A stretch of DNA of 64,000 nucleotides. Source: Bifidobacterium bombi DSM 19703 (GTDB lineage Bacteria > Actinomycetota > Actinomycetes > Actinomycetales > Bifidobacteriaceae). The translations under genes and the position numbers were made by a program. Under the pieces are notes generated by a model, which saw nothing but the letters and a program-made list of their open reading frames with translations, was not told where the DNA came from and searched no databases. The first letter of the stretch is position 1. Each line of letters opens with the position of its first letter. The stretch spans positions 186,001-250,000 of the forward strand of contig NZ_ATLK01000001.1 of assembly GCF_000737845.1 (NCBI RefSeq), written 5' to 3'. Of this stretch, positions 47,191-57,500 are shown piece after piece.

Positions 47191-47531
47191 GGGCCCTCGT
47201 GAAGAGCACTGAACTGCTTGTCATCTTGACCTTCTATCTGCACTGCCAGATGGCGGCTTATGTCGCTTTAAGAACTGGCTCTGCGTGAATACCGTACCAT
47301 CGTAGTCAATGCTTCGCCACTTGAAGACCATATCTGAGTGATTCCCCGGGTGAGGGAGCTATGGCGGCAGCCGTTGTACACGAAATGTTGGCGGCGAAGG
47401 AAGTCTGGATTTTCGTGCGGGGTAACATTTGAAGCCGCGCTCATTGACGTCAAAAGCCTGGGCCTCATGGCTTGTCGGCGTTTGGCGCGGAGCTTGATGT
47501 TTCATGCTGACACACCTCATACAAATAGAAT

Positions 47532-47560
47532 TTGACATTTTCGTCACAACTAAGCATTAT
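47532..47560 (+). promoter_or_regulatory. Promoter of the beta-mannosidase gene
   Basis: TTGACA (47532-47537), 17-base spacer, CATTAT (47555-47560). The operator begins 3 bases later, and 135 bases of leader separate it from the gene. The rest of the 524-base gap back to the pyridoxal kinase gene shows nothing else recognisable. Confidence 0.75.
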
Positions 47561-47563
47561 TGA

Positions 47564-47579
47564 ACTAAAGCGCTTTAGT
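47564..47579. promoter_or_regulatory. LacI-type operator 1
   Basis: ACTAAAGCGCTTTAGT, a perfect 16-bp palindrome with the central CG typical of LacI-family sites, overlapping the transcription start. It is one of three matching sites in the locus. Confidence 0.85.
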
Positions 47580-47714
47580 AGTGTCGCATTGGAGGCTGAT
47601 TGTTGCCTTCATTTGCGTCCTTGCTAATTAGTGAAGTCGACGCAAAGACGATTCCGTGCATGGCATACGATGCGAAAACGGATGAGGACCAAAGAGGGAA
47701 GGTGTAAGCAAAAG

Positions 47715-48995
47715 ATGAGGTTTGGAGTTAACTACACTCCTTCGCATGGTTGGTTCCATTCCTGGTTGCATCAGGATTGGGACAGCGTGGCTAGGGATTT
47801 GGACGCCATAGCTTCTCTAGGTCTTGACCATGTCAGGATATTCCCGCTGTGGCCTGTGCTTCAGCCCAACCGTACGTGGATCAACCAGTCTGGGCTTGAC
47901 GATCTTCGTCATATGGCCCAACTGGCTAGCGATCGTGGTCTTGATGTCTATTCGGATGTGCTGCAAGGACATATGTCGAGTTTCGATTTTCTTCCTTCGT
48001 GGCTTATCACATGGCATAAGACGAACATGTTCACCGATTGCAAGGCCATTGAGGCGCAGTCCCAGCTGGTAAGCGCAGTTTACGATGCGCTGGCTGACGT
48101 TCCTCGGTTTAGGGGGCTCACGGTCGGCAATGAATGTAATCAGTTTGAAGACGCCTCGCATCCAATGTCCATGCCCGCGAACGCAGAACAAATCAACGCA
48201 TGGCTTCATGCCATGATCGATCCCATCGAGTCCGAGGCGTCAAGGCGCGGTCAGATTGTTGTTCATGGTGAAAATGATGCCGTCTGGTATGAGGAAGGCC
48301 ATGCGTTCACGCCTACCGCAGCTTCGAGTATCGGTGATGTCTCGGTCATTCATTCATGGGCTTTCAATGGGACGGCCCAAAGGTATGGCTCACTCTCCGA
48401 AGCGACGACCCGGCATGCGGAATATCTTATGGAATTGTCCAAGGCGTTTGCGACGCAGCCGGATCGCCAGGTATGGCTTCAGGAGATCGGTGCGCCAGGC
48501 AATGTCATCAATCAAAGCGACGCCCCTGAATTCTGCAGGCGCTCCGTGGAACACGCGTTGGATTGTGAAAATACATACGCGATTACGTGGTGGTGCTCGC
48601 ATGATGTCGATAAAAGCATGGGTGATTTTCCTCCATTCGAGCACGATTTGGGTCTTTTTGACCAAGATGGAAACCTTAAACCGCTTGGGGTGGAGTTCTC
48701 TCGGTTGGTCAAGGATTACAGCTTGGCCCGCGTTCCCAAACCCCGCAGGTGTGCGCTCGTCGTGCGGAGCGATGAGCAGGGTGAGCCCGTGATGAAGTCG
48801 GCTTGTGCTCCGGGCGGTTCGTTGTTTGACAAGTGGATGGAGCTCAGTGACGCTCATGAACGCCCTGCGATTGTCTCTTCAAAGCAGGCGCAGGACGCGG
48901 AGTTTCTTGCGAACAGAGGAATACAGGAGTGTATAACGGTTCCGATGCAAGCCGGCATTCCGTACAACGCTGTTTCCGACCCCTCACTTGGATAG
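47715..48995 (+). CDS. GH5 (GH5_18-like) exo-beta-mannosidase
   Basis: A 426-residue cytoplasmic (no signal peptide) TIM-barrel glycosidase. It begins MRFGVNYTPSHGWFHSW; the acid/base Glu is in TVGNECNQF (about residue 140) and the nucleophile Glu in VWLQEIGAP (about residue 257). Bifidobacterial GH5_18 enzymes of this length cleave Man-beta-1,4-GlcNAc, the core disaccharide left after alpha-mannose removal, which fits the ENGase, GH38 and importer next door. The start at 47715 follows a purine-rich AAAAG; longer frames lack support. Controlled by operator 1. The exact subfamily is from memory. Confidence 0.8.
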   Translation: MRFGVNYTPSHGWFHSWLHQDWDSVARDLDAIASLGLDHVRIFPLWPVLQPNRTWINQSGLDDLRHMAQLASDRGLDVYSDVLQGHMSSFDFLPSWLITWHKTNMFTDCKAIEAQSQLVSAVYDALADVPRFRGLTVGNECNQFEDASHPMSMPANAEQINAWLHAMIDPIESEASRRGQIVVHGENDAVWYEEGHAFTPTAASSIGDVSVIHSWAFNGTAQRYGSLSEATTRHAEYLMELSKAFATQPDRQVWLQEIGAPGNVINQSDAPEFCRRSVEHALDCENTYAITWWCSHDVDKSMGDFPPFEHDLGLFDQDGNLKPLGVEFSRLVKDYSLARVPKPRRCALVVRSDEQGEPVMKSACAPGGSLFDKWMELSDAHERPAIVSSKQAQDAEFLANRGIQECITVPMQAGIPYNAVSDPSLG

Positions 48996-49119
48996 TGCAA
49001 TACGCGGTGTATGGAGGGAATTCTGAAGGCGGCCTGGTGCCGCCTGAGCTAATGGTCTCGCGAGCCTGTGTCTTAAGAGAAATGCCATCTGACTTTGAAT
49101 GAAACACGTAGTGATGAAA

Positions 49120-49148
49120 TTGACAATCCTGGTTCCATTGTGCATAAT
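49120..49148 (+). promoter_or_regulatory. Promoter of the ABC importer operon
   Basis: TTGACA (49120-49125), 17-base spacer, CATAAT (49143-49148), then the operator after 3 bases. Confidence 0.8.
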
Positions 49149-49151
49149 GTA

Positions 49152-49167
49152 ACTAAAGCGTTTTAGT
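49152..49167. promoter_or_regulatory. LacI-type operator 2
   Basis: ACTAAAGCGTTTTAGT, one base off a perfect palindrome and identical to operator 3, placed at the start of the transport operon. Confidence 0.85.
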
Positions 49168-49264
49168 ATCTTTGTTGAAACGACAGGAGGTGAGTGATCA
49201 CAAGGAAGTGAAATGATGATGAACGTTGATTCTGACTTATCGAAAAATTAAAGAAAGGGAAAAG

Positions 49265-50551
49265 ATGTTTTCAATGAAGAAAGTCGCAGCCGTCACCGGA
49301 GCGGCTGCTATGCTGCTTTCGATGGGCGCCTGCGGCAACAAGGACAATGAAGCCGCCAACGGCAACGTCGAGATTAAGTTCCAGACTTGGAACCTGAAGA
49401 ACGACAAGTACACTCCGTACTTCACCAGTCTTATCTCCGCGTACGAGAAGAGCCATAAGGGCGTGACGATCAAATGGATCGACCAGCTCTCCGATAATTA
49501 TGAAGAGAAGCTTTCCGCTGATGCGGCCGCCAATAACCTGCCGGATGTGCTGGATGCGAATCCGTCGTTGATGTTCGGCCTTGCGAAGGCCGGTGCCTTG
49601 ATGGATGTGGGTAAGGAGGCTCCGAACGCTTCAAAGAATTACTATCCGAACGCTTGGAAAGCGGTCACTTTCAGCGGCAAGGGCATTACGACGGCGGCTT
49701 ACGGCTTCCCCTGGTACGTCAATGACGGCCCGATGTATTACAACATCGAGCTGATGAAGAAGTGCGGGCTTGATCCCGACAAGCTGCCGGTGACGTATGA
49801 TGACTACTTCGCCGATGCCGACACGATGGTTAAGAGCGGTTGTGGTGCGTTCATGTCCACGAACACGGCCAGCGACGCAGCCGACTATGCATCTGCGGGC
49901 GTTCAGTTCATGAGCAAGGACAAGACTGAATACACGTTCAATACGCCGAAGGCGGTCGCTCATCTGCAGCGTTTCATCGATCTGTACAACCAAAAGGGTA
50001 TTCCGCCGGAAGCACTGAATGCACAGTGGTCGCAGCAGGGTGAGTTCTTCCAGCGTGGCAGCATCATCGCCATGGGCGGCAGCGCCTATTCGGCGGCCGA
50101 TTTCAAACAGAACTCGCCGGATTTGTACAAGAACCTGGCTGTAGGGCCCAAGATTACTGATGAGGGTCGTTCCGCGACCGTGAGCTACGAGATGCTGGCG
50201 GTGAATTCACAGACCAAGCATAAGAAGGAAGCACTCGACTTTGCCCAGTTCGTCACGAACTCCAAGAATCAGCTCGAGTTCGCCAAGAAGTCCAACACCT
50301 TCCCGTCCAGTGCCGGCGGTCTCGACGATCCTTACTACAAGAAGATCGATACCAGCGATTTGCAGGGCAAGGCTCTCGCCATCACCCTCAAGGAAGTGCA
50401 GACCGGCTATTCAAGCCGTCCTCCGCAGTTCACCGATGCGGCTGGGAGCCAGTATCTTCAGCAGCAGGTGGCGCTTGCGATGCAAGGCAAGCAGACGGCA
50501 AAGCAGGCCCTTGACAAGACAGTTGATTTCGCGAATAAGAAGTTGAAGTAG
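49265..50551 (+). CDS. ABC transporter sugar-binding lipoprotein
   Basis: A 428-residue extracytoplasmic solute-binding protein of the carbohydrate CUT1 family. Lipoprotein signal with lipobox SMGAC, then the binding fold starting VEIKFQTWNLKNDKYTP with the typical LISAYEKSHKGVTIKW and DAAANNLPDVLDANP. It is the first gene of the importer operon and the most likely receptor for the released mannosyl glycans. GGGAAAAG precedes the start; a Met three codons later is possible. Confidence 0.9.
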   Translation: MFSMKKVAAVTGAAAMLLSMGACGNKDNEAANGNVEIKFQTWNLKNDKYTPYFTSLISAYEKSHKGVTIKWIDQLSDNYEEKLSADAAANNLPDVLDANPSLMFGLAKAGALMDVGKEAPNASKNYYPNAWKAVTFSGKGITTAAYGFPWYVNDGPMYYNIELMKKCGLDPDKLPVTYDDYFADADTMVKSGCGAFMSTNTASDAADYASAGVQFMSKDKTEYTFNTPKAVAHLQRFIDLYNQKGIPPEALNAQWSQQGEFFQRGSIIAMGGSAYSAADFKQNSPDLYKNLAVGPKITDEGRSATVSYEMLAVNSQTKHKKEALDFAQFVTNSKNQLEFAKKSNTFPSSAGGLDDPYYKKIDTSDLQGKALAITLKEVQTGYSSRPPQFTDAAGSQYLQQQVALAMQGKQTAKQALDKTVDFANKKLK

Positions 50552-50558
50552 TTATAAT

Positions 50559-51542
50559 ATGAATGATACGGATATTTCCGTCGGTTCCCGTTCGGAGGCT
50601 TCGGTCTCCGGGCGGGTGGAACCGTCGATGAAGAAACTTGAGGAAGGCAAGCCTCGCAAGCCGAAGCGTTCAATCGGAACAATACTTGCTCCGTACCTGT
50701 TTTCCTTCCCGGCGTTTGCGATTGTGTTTGTATTCGTCGTCATAGCAGCCCTCAATACGTTCCGTTTGGCTTTCACCGATTCAACGCTTTTGATTCCCGG
50801 AAAGTTCGTAGGTTTCCAGAACTTTGTCGAGGTCTTCCATGACGAGTACTTCTGGACCGCAATGTTGAACTCAACGCTATATGTGGTGTGCGTGGTGCCG
50901 TTTATGGTCATCTTGCCCTTAATATTAGCCAATTTGGTGCGTGGTAATTCTAAGATTATGGGCTTTTTCCGGACAGCTTTCTACACACCAGTGGTGATGT
51001 CGGCGGTAGTTGTCGGTATGATTTGGACGAATCTTTTGGATTCCAAGGGATTGATCAATTCCATTCTGGAAACCACACGCATCATCAAGCACCCAATACC
51101 TTTTCTCACTGATCGCTGGCTTATACTTTTCAGCGCGATGTTCGTCACGATTTGGCTGGGTTTGGGCTATTACATGGTAATTTATCTCACCGCCCTGGCC
51201 AATATCGATGATGCGCTTTACGAGGCGGCTTCGTTGGATGGAGCCGGTCCCGTGCGCCAGTTCGTCTCTATCACCATGCCAGGTGTGCGTTCCACGATGG
51301 TGCTGATTATGATGCTTTCGACCATTGCCGCATTCCGCGTGTTCAATGAAATTTATGTTCTTACGAACGGCACCGCAGGTCCTGGTGGTGAAGACATCAC
51401 CATGTCCATGCTTATTCAGCAGCAAGGCACTGGCATTCAGGCTCGCACGGGGTACGCGAGCGCTATATCGCTCATCGTATTGGCAGTTGTCGGAACCATG
51501 CTTATTGTGCAGCAGATTGTCCAAAAAAGGGGTGAGGACTGA
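50559..51542 (+). CDS. ABC sugar transporter permease (MalF-type)
   Basis: A 327-residue permease with six predicted membrane segments after a polar Ser/Lys-rich leader of about 40 residues. The EAA loop that touches the ATPase is EAASLDGAGPVRQFVSITMPGVR. It starts 7 bases after the binding-protein gene, and its TGA overlaps the next ATG by one base. As in other bifidobacterial sugar importers no ATPase is encoded here; a shared MsmK-type ATPase elsewhere is expected. Confidence 0.92.
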   Translation: MNDTDISVGSRSEASVSGRVEPSMKKLEEGKPRKPKRSIGTILAPYLFSFPAFAIVFVFVVIAALNTFRLAFTDSTLLIPGKFVGFQNFVEVFHDEYFWTAMLNSTLYVVCVVPFMVILPLILANLVRGNSKIMGFFRTAFYTPVVMSAVVVGMIWTNLLDSKGLINSILETTRIIKHPIPFLTDRWLILFSAMFVTIWLGLGYYMVIYLTALANIDDALYEAASLDGAGPVRQFVSITMPGVRSTMVLIMMLSTIAAFRVFNEIYVLTNGTAGPGGEDITMSMLIQQQGTGIQARTGYASAISLIVLAVVGTMLIVQQIVQKRGED

Positions 51543-52375
51543 TGGGCCATAAGAAAATAACCTTGGGGAAGGTCGTCCAATATGTTGTTCTTGTTTTCAT
51601 GTTCGTCCTTTTGGTAGGTCCGTTCGTGTGGGAACTTTCCCTATCTTTCAAAGGGCCAGGAGACAACGTCTACGCAGTGCCGCCGTATGTGATTCCCAGA
51701 ACGCCGACCATCGAAAATTACAAACAGGTGTTCCGTCAGGTACCCGTTTTTCACTACATGATCAACACGATCATCGTTGCGATTATCGCCATTGCAGGGA
51801 ATGTCATATTCTCGACTATGGCCGGTTACGCGCTCGGCCGTTTGAAATGGCGTGGGCGCAATGCGATGCTCGCCTTGTTCATGGGCACGATGGTGATTCC
51901 CGTCGAAGGCGTCATGATCTCCCAGTTCCTTATCATCCGCAGCATTCATTTGCAGAATACGCTTCTGGCGGTGGCTCTACCTGGGATGGTGGGTGCCATC
52001 AACATCCTGCTGATGACGAATGCGTTCAAGGCGATACCGAACGAGCTTGAGGAGGCGGCGCAGGTCGACGGCGCCAACGTATGGCAGCAGTTCTTCCATG
52101 TGTGCCTTCCGCAGGTTAAAGGAACGATGACCGTGGTCGGAATATTTGCTTTCGTAGGGGCTTGGAACGATTTCCTGTGGCCATTGATCGTCATATCGGA
52201 TGAAAAGAATTACACGTTGACACTGGGCATGAACAGGTTGAAGGGCATGTTCGTCTCAGACCCCAGGCTCATAGCGGCCGGTGCCTTGGTGTCGTTGATT
52301 CCTATCCTCATCTTCTTCGCCTGCTTCCAGAAGTACTTCTTCCAAGGTCTGGAACAAGGCGGAATCAAAGAGTAA
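51542..52375 (+). CDS. ABC sugar transporter permease (MalG-type)
   Basis: A 277-residue second permease with six membrane segments. EAA motif: EAAQVDGANVWQQFFHVCLPQVKG. It overlaps the preceding permease gene by one base (TGATG) and is the last gene before a strong terminator. Confidence 0.93.
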   Translation: MGHKKITLGKVVQYVVLVFMFVLLVGPFVWELSLSFKGPGDNVYAVPPYVIPRTPTIENYKQVFRQVPVFHYMINTIIVAIIAIAGNVIFSTMAGYALGRLKWRGRNAMLALFMGTMVIPVEGVMISQFLIIRSIHLQNTLLAVALPGMVGAINILLMTNAFKAIPNELEEAAQVDGANVWQQFFHVCLPQVKGTMTVVGIFAFVGAWNDFLWPLIVISDEKNYTLTLGMNRLKGMFVSDPRLIAAGALVSLIPILIFFACFQKYFFQGLEQGGIKE

Positions 52376-52412
52376 AACAGGCATGGCAATCAGCAAAGGT
52401 TGTTTGCTTGGA

Positions 52413-52470
52413 ATTGCTCGTATGCTTTCAATGGCGGTCAATGATTGGAAGCATACGAGCAATGTTGTTT
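52413..52470 (+). terminator. Terminator after the importer operon
   Basis: Perfect 15-bp arms (ATTGCTCGTATGCTT at 52413-52427 and its complement at 52449-52463) with a 21-base loop, followed by GTTGTTT. It separates the importer genes from the endoglycosidase gene. Confidence 0.85.
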
Positions 52471-52659
52471 ACGGATGTTATGGGAATGCGTCCATTGTCC
52501 TGTGTTTGTTTTTCGACAGCTAGGCGGTCACTTCTCTCATTATTCCGCTGGTCTCTTGGGGCTTTCGAGGATGAAGCCCATGCATAAGGCATCGAGTGTC
52601 TTTTCATTTTATGGCGGTGCAGCACAATTGAAAGAGAAATCAACAGCAAAGGAGCAGTT

Positions 52660-54264
52660 ATGAAAAGAAGTGCACGTTTTGGTCACCTTTTGTGGGTGGC
52701 GTTCGCGGTGTTGCTTGCATTAGCTGTGGCATTTTCGGGATTTTCATTGGAGGCCAGCAACACTTATGCGCAGGCGGACAAACAATCAAGCTCCCTCAAT
52801 CGGAAGCATTTTATGGTGTATTACCGTGCTTGGCGTGACAAAACCATGAAGGGTGTCAATACCTCATTGCCGGATGAAAACTGGCTTACGATGTTGGACA
52901 TCCCTTACGGCGTTGATGTCGTTAACGTGTTCAGTTATGTTCCGGCCGGGCAAGAAGAGCAGGCCAAGCCTTTTTACGATGCCTTGAAGAGCACTTACGC
53001 ACCTGAATTGCACAGAAGAGGCGTTCGATTAGTCCGTGGGGTCGGTTACAGCACGATAGTTGCCGTGCCTCATGCCGGAGCTGAGCCGACTGAACAGGAG
53101 TATGAGAATTACGCCGCATATCTTGTCAAGACGCTGTCCACTGATGTCGGTCTCGACGGCCTAGACATCGATATGGAAGAGTATCCCAACGATCAACAGG
53201 TTAAGCTGAGCGATGGAGTTATCAAGGCGATGTCCAGGTTGATTGGTCCACAATCAGGCAACAGACAATCGATATTTCTGTATGACACCAACGGCAGCTA
53301 TCTGAATCCGTTCAAGAATGTAGAGAATTGTTTCGATTTCTTAGCCTATCAGCAATACGGAAGCGACTCGACGCGTACGGCGAGAGCAGTGAATGCTTAC
53401 CAAGGCCAACTGCCGGCCGATCGATTCGTGCCCGGCCTCACTTTCCCTGAAGAACAGGACGGCAATAACAGATGGCTTGACGCTTCTGAGCCATATACCC
53501 AAAGCAATATATATGAGGTGGCCAGCTACGTCCAGCAAAAAAATCTCGGTGGTATGTTCTTATACGCTTTCGATCGTGATGGACGGACGTATGAACCTGA
53601 TGATCTGAATCATATCAAGCCATCCAATTTACTCTGGACGAAAACCGCCATCGCTCAAGTCAACGGCATGGAATTGGGTGAAGCGAAGTCCCTTGCACAT
53701 CACTTCGTCGATCGCATGAAATATGTGAAGTCCAATATCACTGAGGTGTCTGCGGCTATTGATGCCGGAACCAATCTATATGAAGTCAACAAAGCCGTAT
53801 TGGGTTCTGATTATGGCACCGGTTATGACCCTACATATGATCCCATCCTTGAATCGGAGCTCACCCAGGTGGATATTTCCGAAGTGGAACGGAGCATCGA
53901 CCGTGCGGATACACTCATCAACGCGTTGTCTCACGGCGGGTCGTATGATCCTTCTCGAGTCAGCGCATTAAAGAGCGCCCGAGACAACGCCGCGCGGGCC
54001 ATCGGAGGGAAGACCTATACCGTTCAGGGGGTTGCTGGGGTGGCGTCCAATCTTATTGAGTCCTTGAAAACTTTCGACGTTTCGAACCTACCGGCTAATC
54101 CTGCGCAGAATCCTTCGTCGGTGCCCAGGCCGCGCGAGAAAGACTCGTTGGCAGCGACTGGATTTGATGCGGCTTCCTGCATCGAATTCACGGCAGCCGT
54201 GTGTTGCGCGGCCGGTATTCTGCTTGAAATGGCCAAGAAGAGGTCTTCGGCGACGCGGGCGTAG
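52660..54264 (+). CDS. Cell-wall-anchored GH18 endo-beta-N-acetylglucosaminidase
   Basis: A 534-residue secreted GH18 enzyme of the EndoBI type, which cuts the chitobiose core of N-glycans and releases the glycan from the protein. Signal peptide at about residues 1-39 (ending TYAQA), catalytic DGLDIDMEEY (DxxDxDxE, residues 166-173, proton donor Glu 173), then a C-terminal helical region. It ends with LAATG (about 497-501), a hydrophobic segment and a basic tail, the layout of a sortase-anchored protein. GGAG lies 7 bases upstream of the ATG. It has no operator of its own and follows a terminator by about 190 bases. Confidence 0.9.
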   Translation: MKRSARFGHLLWVAFAVLLALAVAFSGFSLEASNTYAQADKQSSSLNRKHFMVYYRAWRDKTMKGVNTSLPDENWLTMLDIPYGVDVVNVFSYVPAGQEEQAKPFYDALKSTYAPELHRRGVRLVRGVGYSTIVAVPHAGAEPTEQEYENYAAYLVKTLSTDVGLDGLDIDMEEYPNDQQVKLSDGVIKAMSRLIGPQSGNRQSIFLYDTNGSYLNPFKNVENCFDFLAYQQYGSDSTRTARAVNAYQGQLPADRFVPGLTFPEEQDGNNRWLDASEPYTQSNIYEVASYVQQKNLGGMFLYAFDRDGRTYEPDDLNHIKPSNLLWTKTAIAQVNGMELGEAKSLAHHFVDRMKYVKSNITEVSAAIDAGTNLYEVNKAVLGSDYGTGYDPTYDPILESELTQVDISEVERSIDRADTLINALSHGGSYDPSRVSALKSARDNAARAIGGKTYTVQGVAGVASNLIESLKTFDVSNLPANPAQNPSSVPRPREKDSLAATGFDAASCIEFTAAVCCAAGILLEMAKKRSSATRA

Positions 54265-54310
54265 ATTATAGGAATGTGCTCGATTTGAATTGACGCGAGA
54301 AGCATATGAA

Positions 54311-54346
54311 AAAACGGACTCGATCTGACGGTCGGGTCCGTTTTCT
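54311..54346 (+). terminator. Terminator of the endoglycosidase gene
   Basis: 13-base arms (54311-54323 and 54332-54344, AAAACGGACTCGA and its near-perfect complement with one G-T type mismatch) with an 8-base loop; the right arm ends in TTTTC. Confidence 0.85.
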
Positions 54347-54428
54347 TGTCATCTTGCTTTGGGAATGCTTAGTGGTGGTGCTTGCCGGAGAATCTCCCGA
54401 TGTCTACGTATAATTTAGCGTGTCGAGA

Positions 54429-54456
54429 TTGACTTTCAGAGTGTGTTTAGGATAAT
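54429..54456 (+). promoter_or_regulatory. Promoter of the alpha-mannosidase gene
   Basis: TTGACT (54429-54434), 16-base spacer, GATAAT (54451-54456), then the operator after 3 bases. Confidence 0.75.
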
Positions 54457-54459
54457 TGA

Positions 54460-54475
54460 ACTAAAGCGTTTTAGT
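54460..54475. promoter_or_regulatory. LacI-type operator 3
   Basis: ACTAAAGCGTTTTAGT, identical to operator 2, downstream of the alpha-mannosidase -10. Confidence 0.85.
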
Positions 54476-54532
54476 ACCGCAAGTTCCGGTGCTGCAACGA
54501 TGCCGCAAAATTCAACCGAGGAGAATTCATAG

Positions 54533-57500
54533 ATGTTTCTTGTACCGGACCAACAATTAAGCAGATGTGATCGGGTCATGCAGCAAAGGCTCGCTCCGCA
54601 CATCCATCATGTGATGGCCACGTGCACTCTGCGTGCTTTTGATAATCCTGGGGAGCCGGAACCGTCATCGGAGTTCTTGGCCAAGGTTCGTGATGGTTGT
54701 GTCGAGTTCCATGAATTCAATGTCCCTGGCGTCTGGGGGACGGTATGGGGAACAACGTGGTTTGAAATCCGCGGCGTGATTGATTTGGCGGCGGCTCAAG
54801 GCAAGAAGATCGAGCTTGTGGTCGATCTCGGTTGGCGTGAGAATGCGGGTCCTGGTTTCCAGGCCGAAGGAATGGTCTATCGTGCGGACGGTTCCGCCAT
54901 CAAGTCGGCTCACCCACGCAATCAATGGATCCCGCTGATTGATGAGGATGGCACCCGTCATTGCGACATCAACCCCGATGGAAGTTTTACGTTGTACATG
55001 GAGGCGGCTTCCAATCCGTTTGTAGAAGGGCCGACTCCTTTCTCTCCCACCGATCGCGGGGAATGCGCCACAGGTAAACCTGATGATCCGTATACGCTGC
55101 GGCGTGTGGACGTTTGCGTGTTCGATCGCGAGGCGCATGGATACTACGAAGACTTGGAAGTGGTCTCACAGCTGATGCGTGAATTGCCGAAGGATTCTCC
55201 TCGGTATTGGCAGCTGGCCAAGGCGTTGCAGCGTAGCCTCAATGCCTATGATGAGCGCAACCTGAGCACTCTCGATGAGGCAAGAGAGCAGCTGGCCGGT
55301 GTGCTGGCCGAACCAGCGCAGTCCAGCGTCGTTAATCATGTCGCAGTGGGTCATGCGCACATCGATTCCGCCTGGCTGTGGCCGGTCAGGGAAACTCACC
55401 GTAAGGTAGCTCGTACTGTCGCCAACGCTTTGGCTCTGATGGATGAGGGTCCGGACTTCATATATGCCATGAGCTCGGCGCAGCAATATGAGTGGCTCGA
55501 ACAGGAACATCCGGACCTGTTCAGGAGGGTGCAACAGCGAGTCAAGGAAGGACGTTTCATACCCGTCGGAGGCATGTGGGTCGAATCAGACGGCATGTTA
55601 CCTGACGGTGAGTCCTTGATTCGTCAAATAAGTTTCGGGCAGCGGTACTTCAAAGATAAATTCGGCATGAATCCACGTGGCGTCTGGCTGCCAGACAGCT
55701 TCGGATATACGGGGGCGTGGCCTCAGATAGCCAGACGAGCCGGTTTTGATTGGTTCCTGACGCAGAAAATCTCCTGGAATGACACTACCAAGTTCCCGCA
55801 TCATTCGTTCGTGTGGAGGGGAATAGACGGAACGGGGATTCTCACGCACTTCCCGCCAGTGGACTCGTACGATGTGCCAATGAATGTGCACGATTTGACG
55901 TACTCGCAAAGTAATTACCTTGATAAGGATCTTTCGCGCAATGCTATCATACTGTTCGGCTACGGTGACGGCGGCGGTGGCCCCACCCGCGAGATGGACA
56001 GCAGGATTCGTCGTATGCGCGACCTTGATGGGGCTCCCAAGGTCGATTTCGGTGCGCCAGATGAACTCTTCGATAGGGTTCGCGAGGAAATCGTGGATCA
56101 CGGCGACGGCGAGACGCCGTCGTATCAAGGCGAACTTTACCTTGAGCTGCATCGCGCCACGCTCACCGCACAGCAGGAGATGAAACGTGGCTGCCGGCGT
56201 GAGGAAAACATGCTGCGAGTTACTGAGTATATGTGCGCTTCGGCCAGTGTGCGCAACCCGGATTATCGGTATCCCGAAGATGAACTCAACCGTATTTGGA
56301 AGACGCTGCTGCTCAATCAGTTCCATGACATTCTCCCTGGTTCAGCCATCGCTTGGGTATGCCGTCAGGCCCGCGAGGAATATGCACGGGACATCGCGCG
56401 TCTCGCTGAAATAGCGCAGGAGGCCGGTGATGCGATTTCCTCCGTCAGACCAGATGTTGCAGAGGTGAGAAACGCACGTATCGTCTCGGTTGCCGACCGT
56501 CCGGAAGACGCTTGGAGAGTATTCCGGGCGAACCACGTGCCTGCGGCTGTGGAGGCTTCGAACCCCGTGACCCAAGCGCAGGTGGCATCTTCGGCTGTCG
56601 GCGTGCAGCCGGTCGGCGCTTCGGCTGTGCTGCTGGACCATGACGGTGAGGACACGGTTCTTGACAATGGTCTTCTTCGTGTCACCGTCACACCTGATGG
56701 TTGTGTCAGTTCACTGTACGATTTGTCGGCAGACCGTGAGCTTATTCCGCAAGGGTCTGCGATGGGTCGTTACGAACTTATGACCGATCAGCCATTCCAG
56801 TGGGACGCTTGGGACATCCAACGCGACTCGTTCCTCATGGCGAGCGCCATTGGAGACTCACAAGTTGTCAATTCAACCGTGGAGCCCGATGGTTCAGTGC
56901 GGGTTGATGTTGAGACCAAGGCGTCCGGCGTTGACATATGCACCCATATCTCATTGCGCCCCGCCAGCCGTGCGCTGGACTTCGACGCGCATGTGGATTG
57001 GCACACGAAGGAGCAGTTCCTTAAAGTCGATCTGCCGCTCGCCTTGACGCCCGTCAATGCCCAATATGAGTGCCAGTACGGCTTGATTGAACGCCCGATC
57101 CGTAAGAACACTCAAGCCGATGAGGCGAAGTTCGAAAGCTGCACTCGCCGATTCGTCCGTTTGGAGGATCCGACCTATGCCGCTGCCGTGGTGAACGCCT
57201 CCACATACGGTTCTGATATAGCTCCTATCGATGCGGACGCGCATGAGTCGAAGCAGGCAGGAACGATGCTTCGGTTGTCGTTGCTTTCCGCTCCGCTGTA
57301 CCCAGATCCCAACACAGATCAGGGTGAGCACAGCTACTCCTGGTCCGTGGTGACTCAGGCGGATTTGGATACGGTGCTGGCCCAGGCGTCCAGAATCAAC
57401 GCACCCGTCCTTCCGGTACTGCCGGACATCAGCCCACTGGCACAGGTTGAAGCACAGGAAGGCCGCATGGTACTGGACTGGATCAAGATGGCAGATGATG

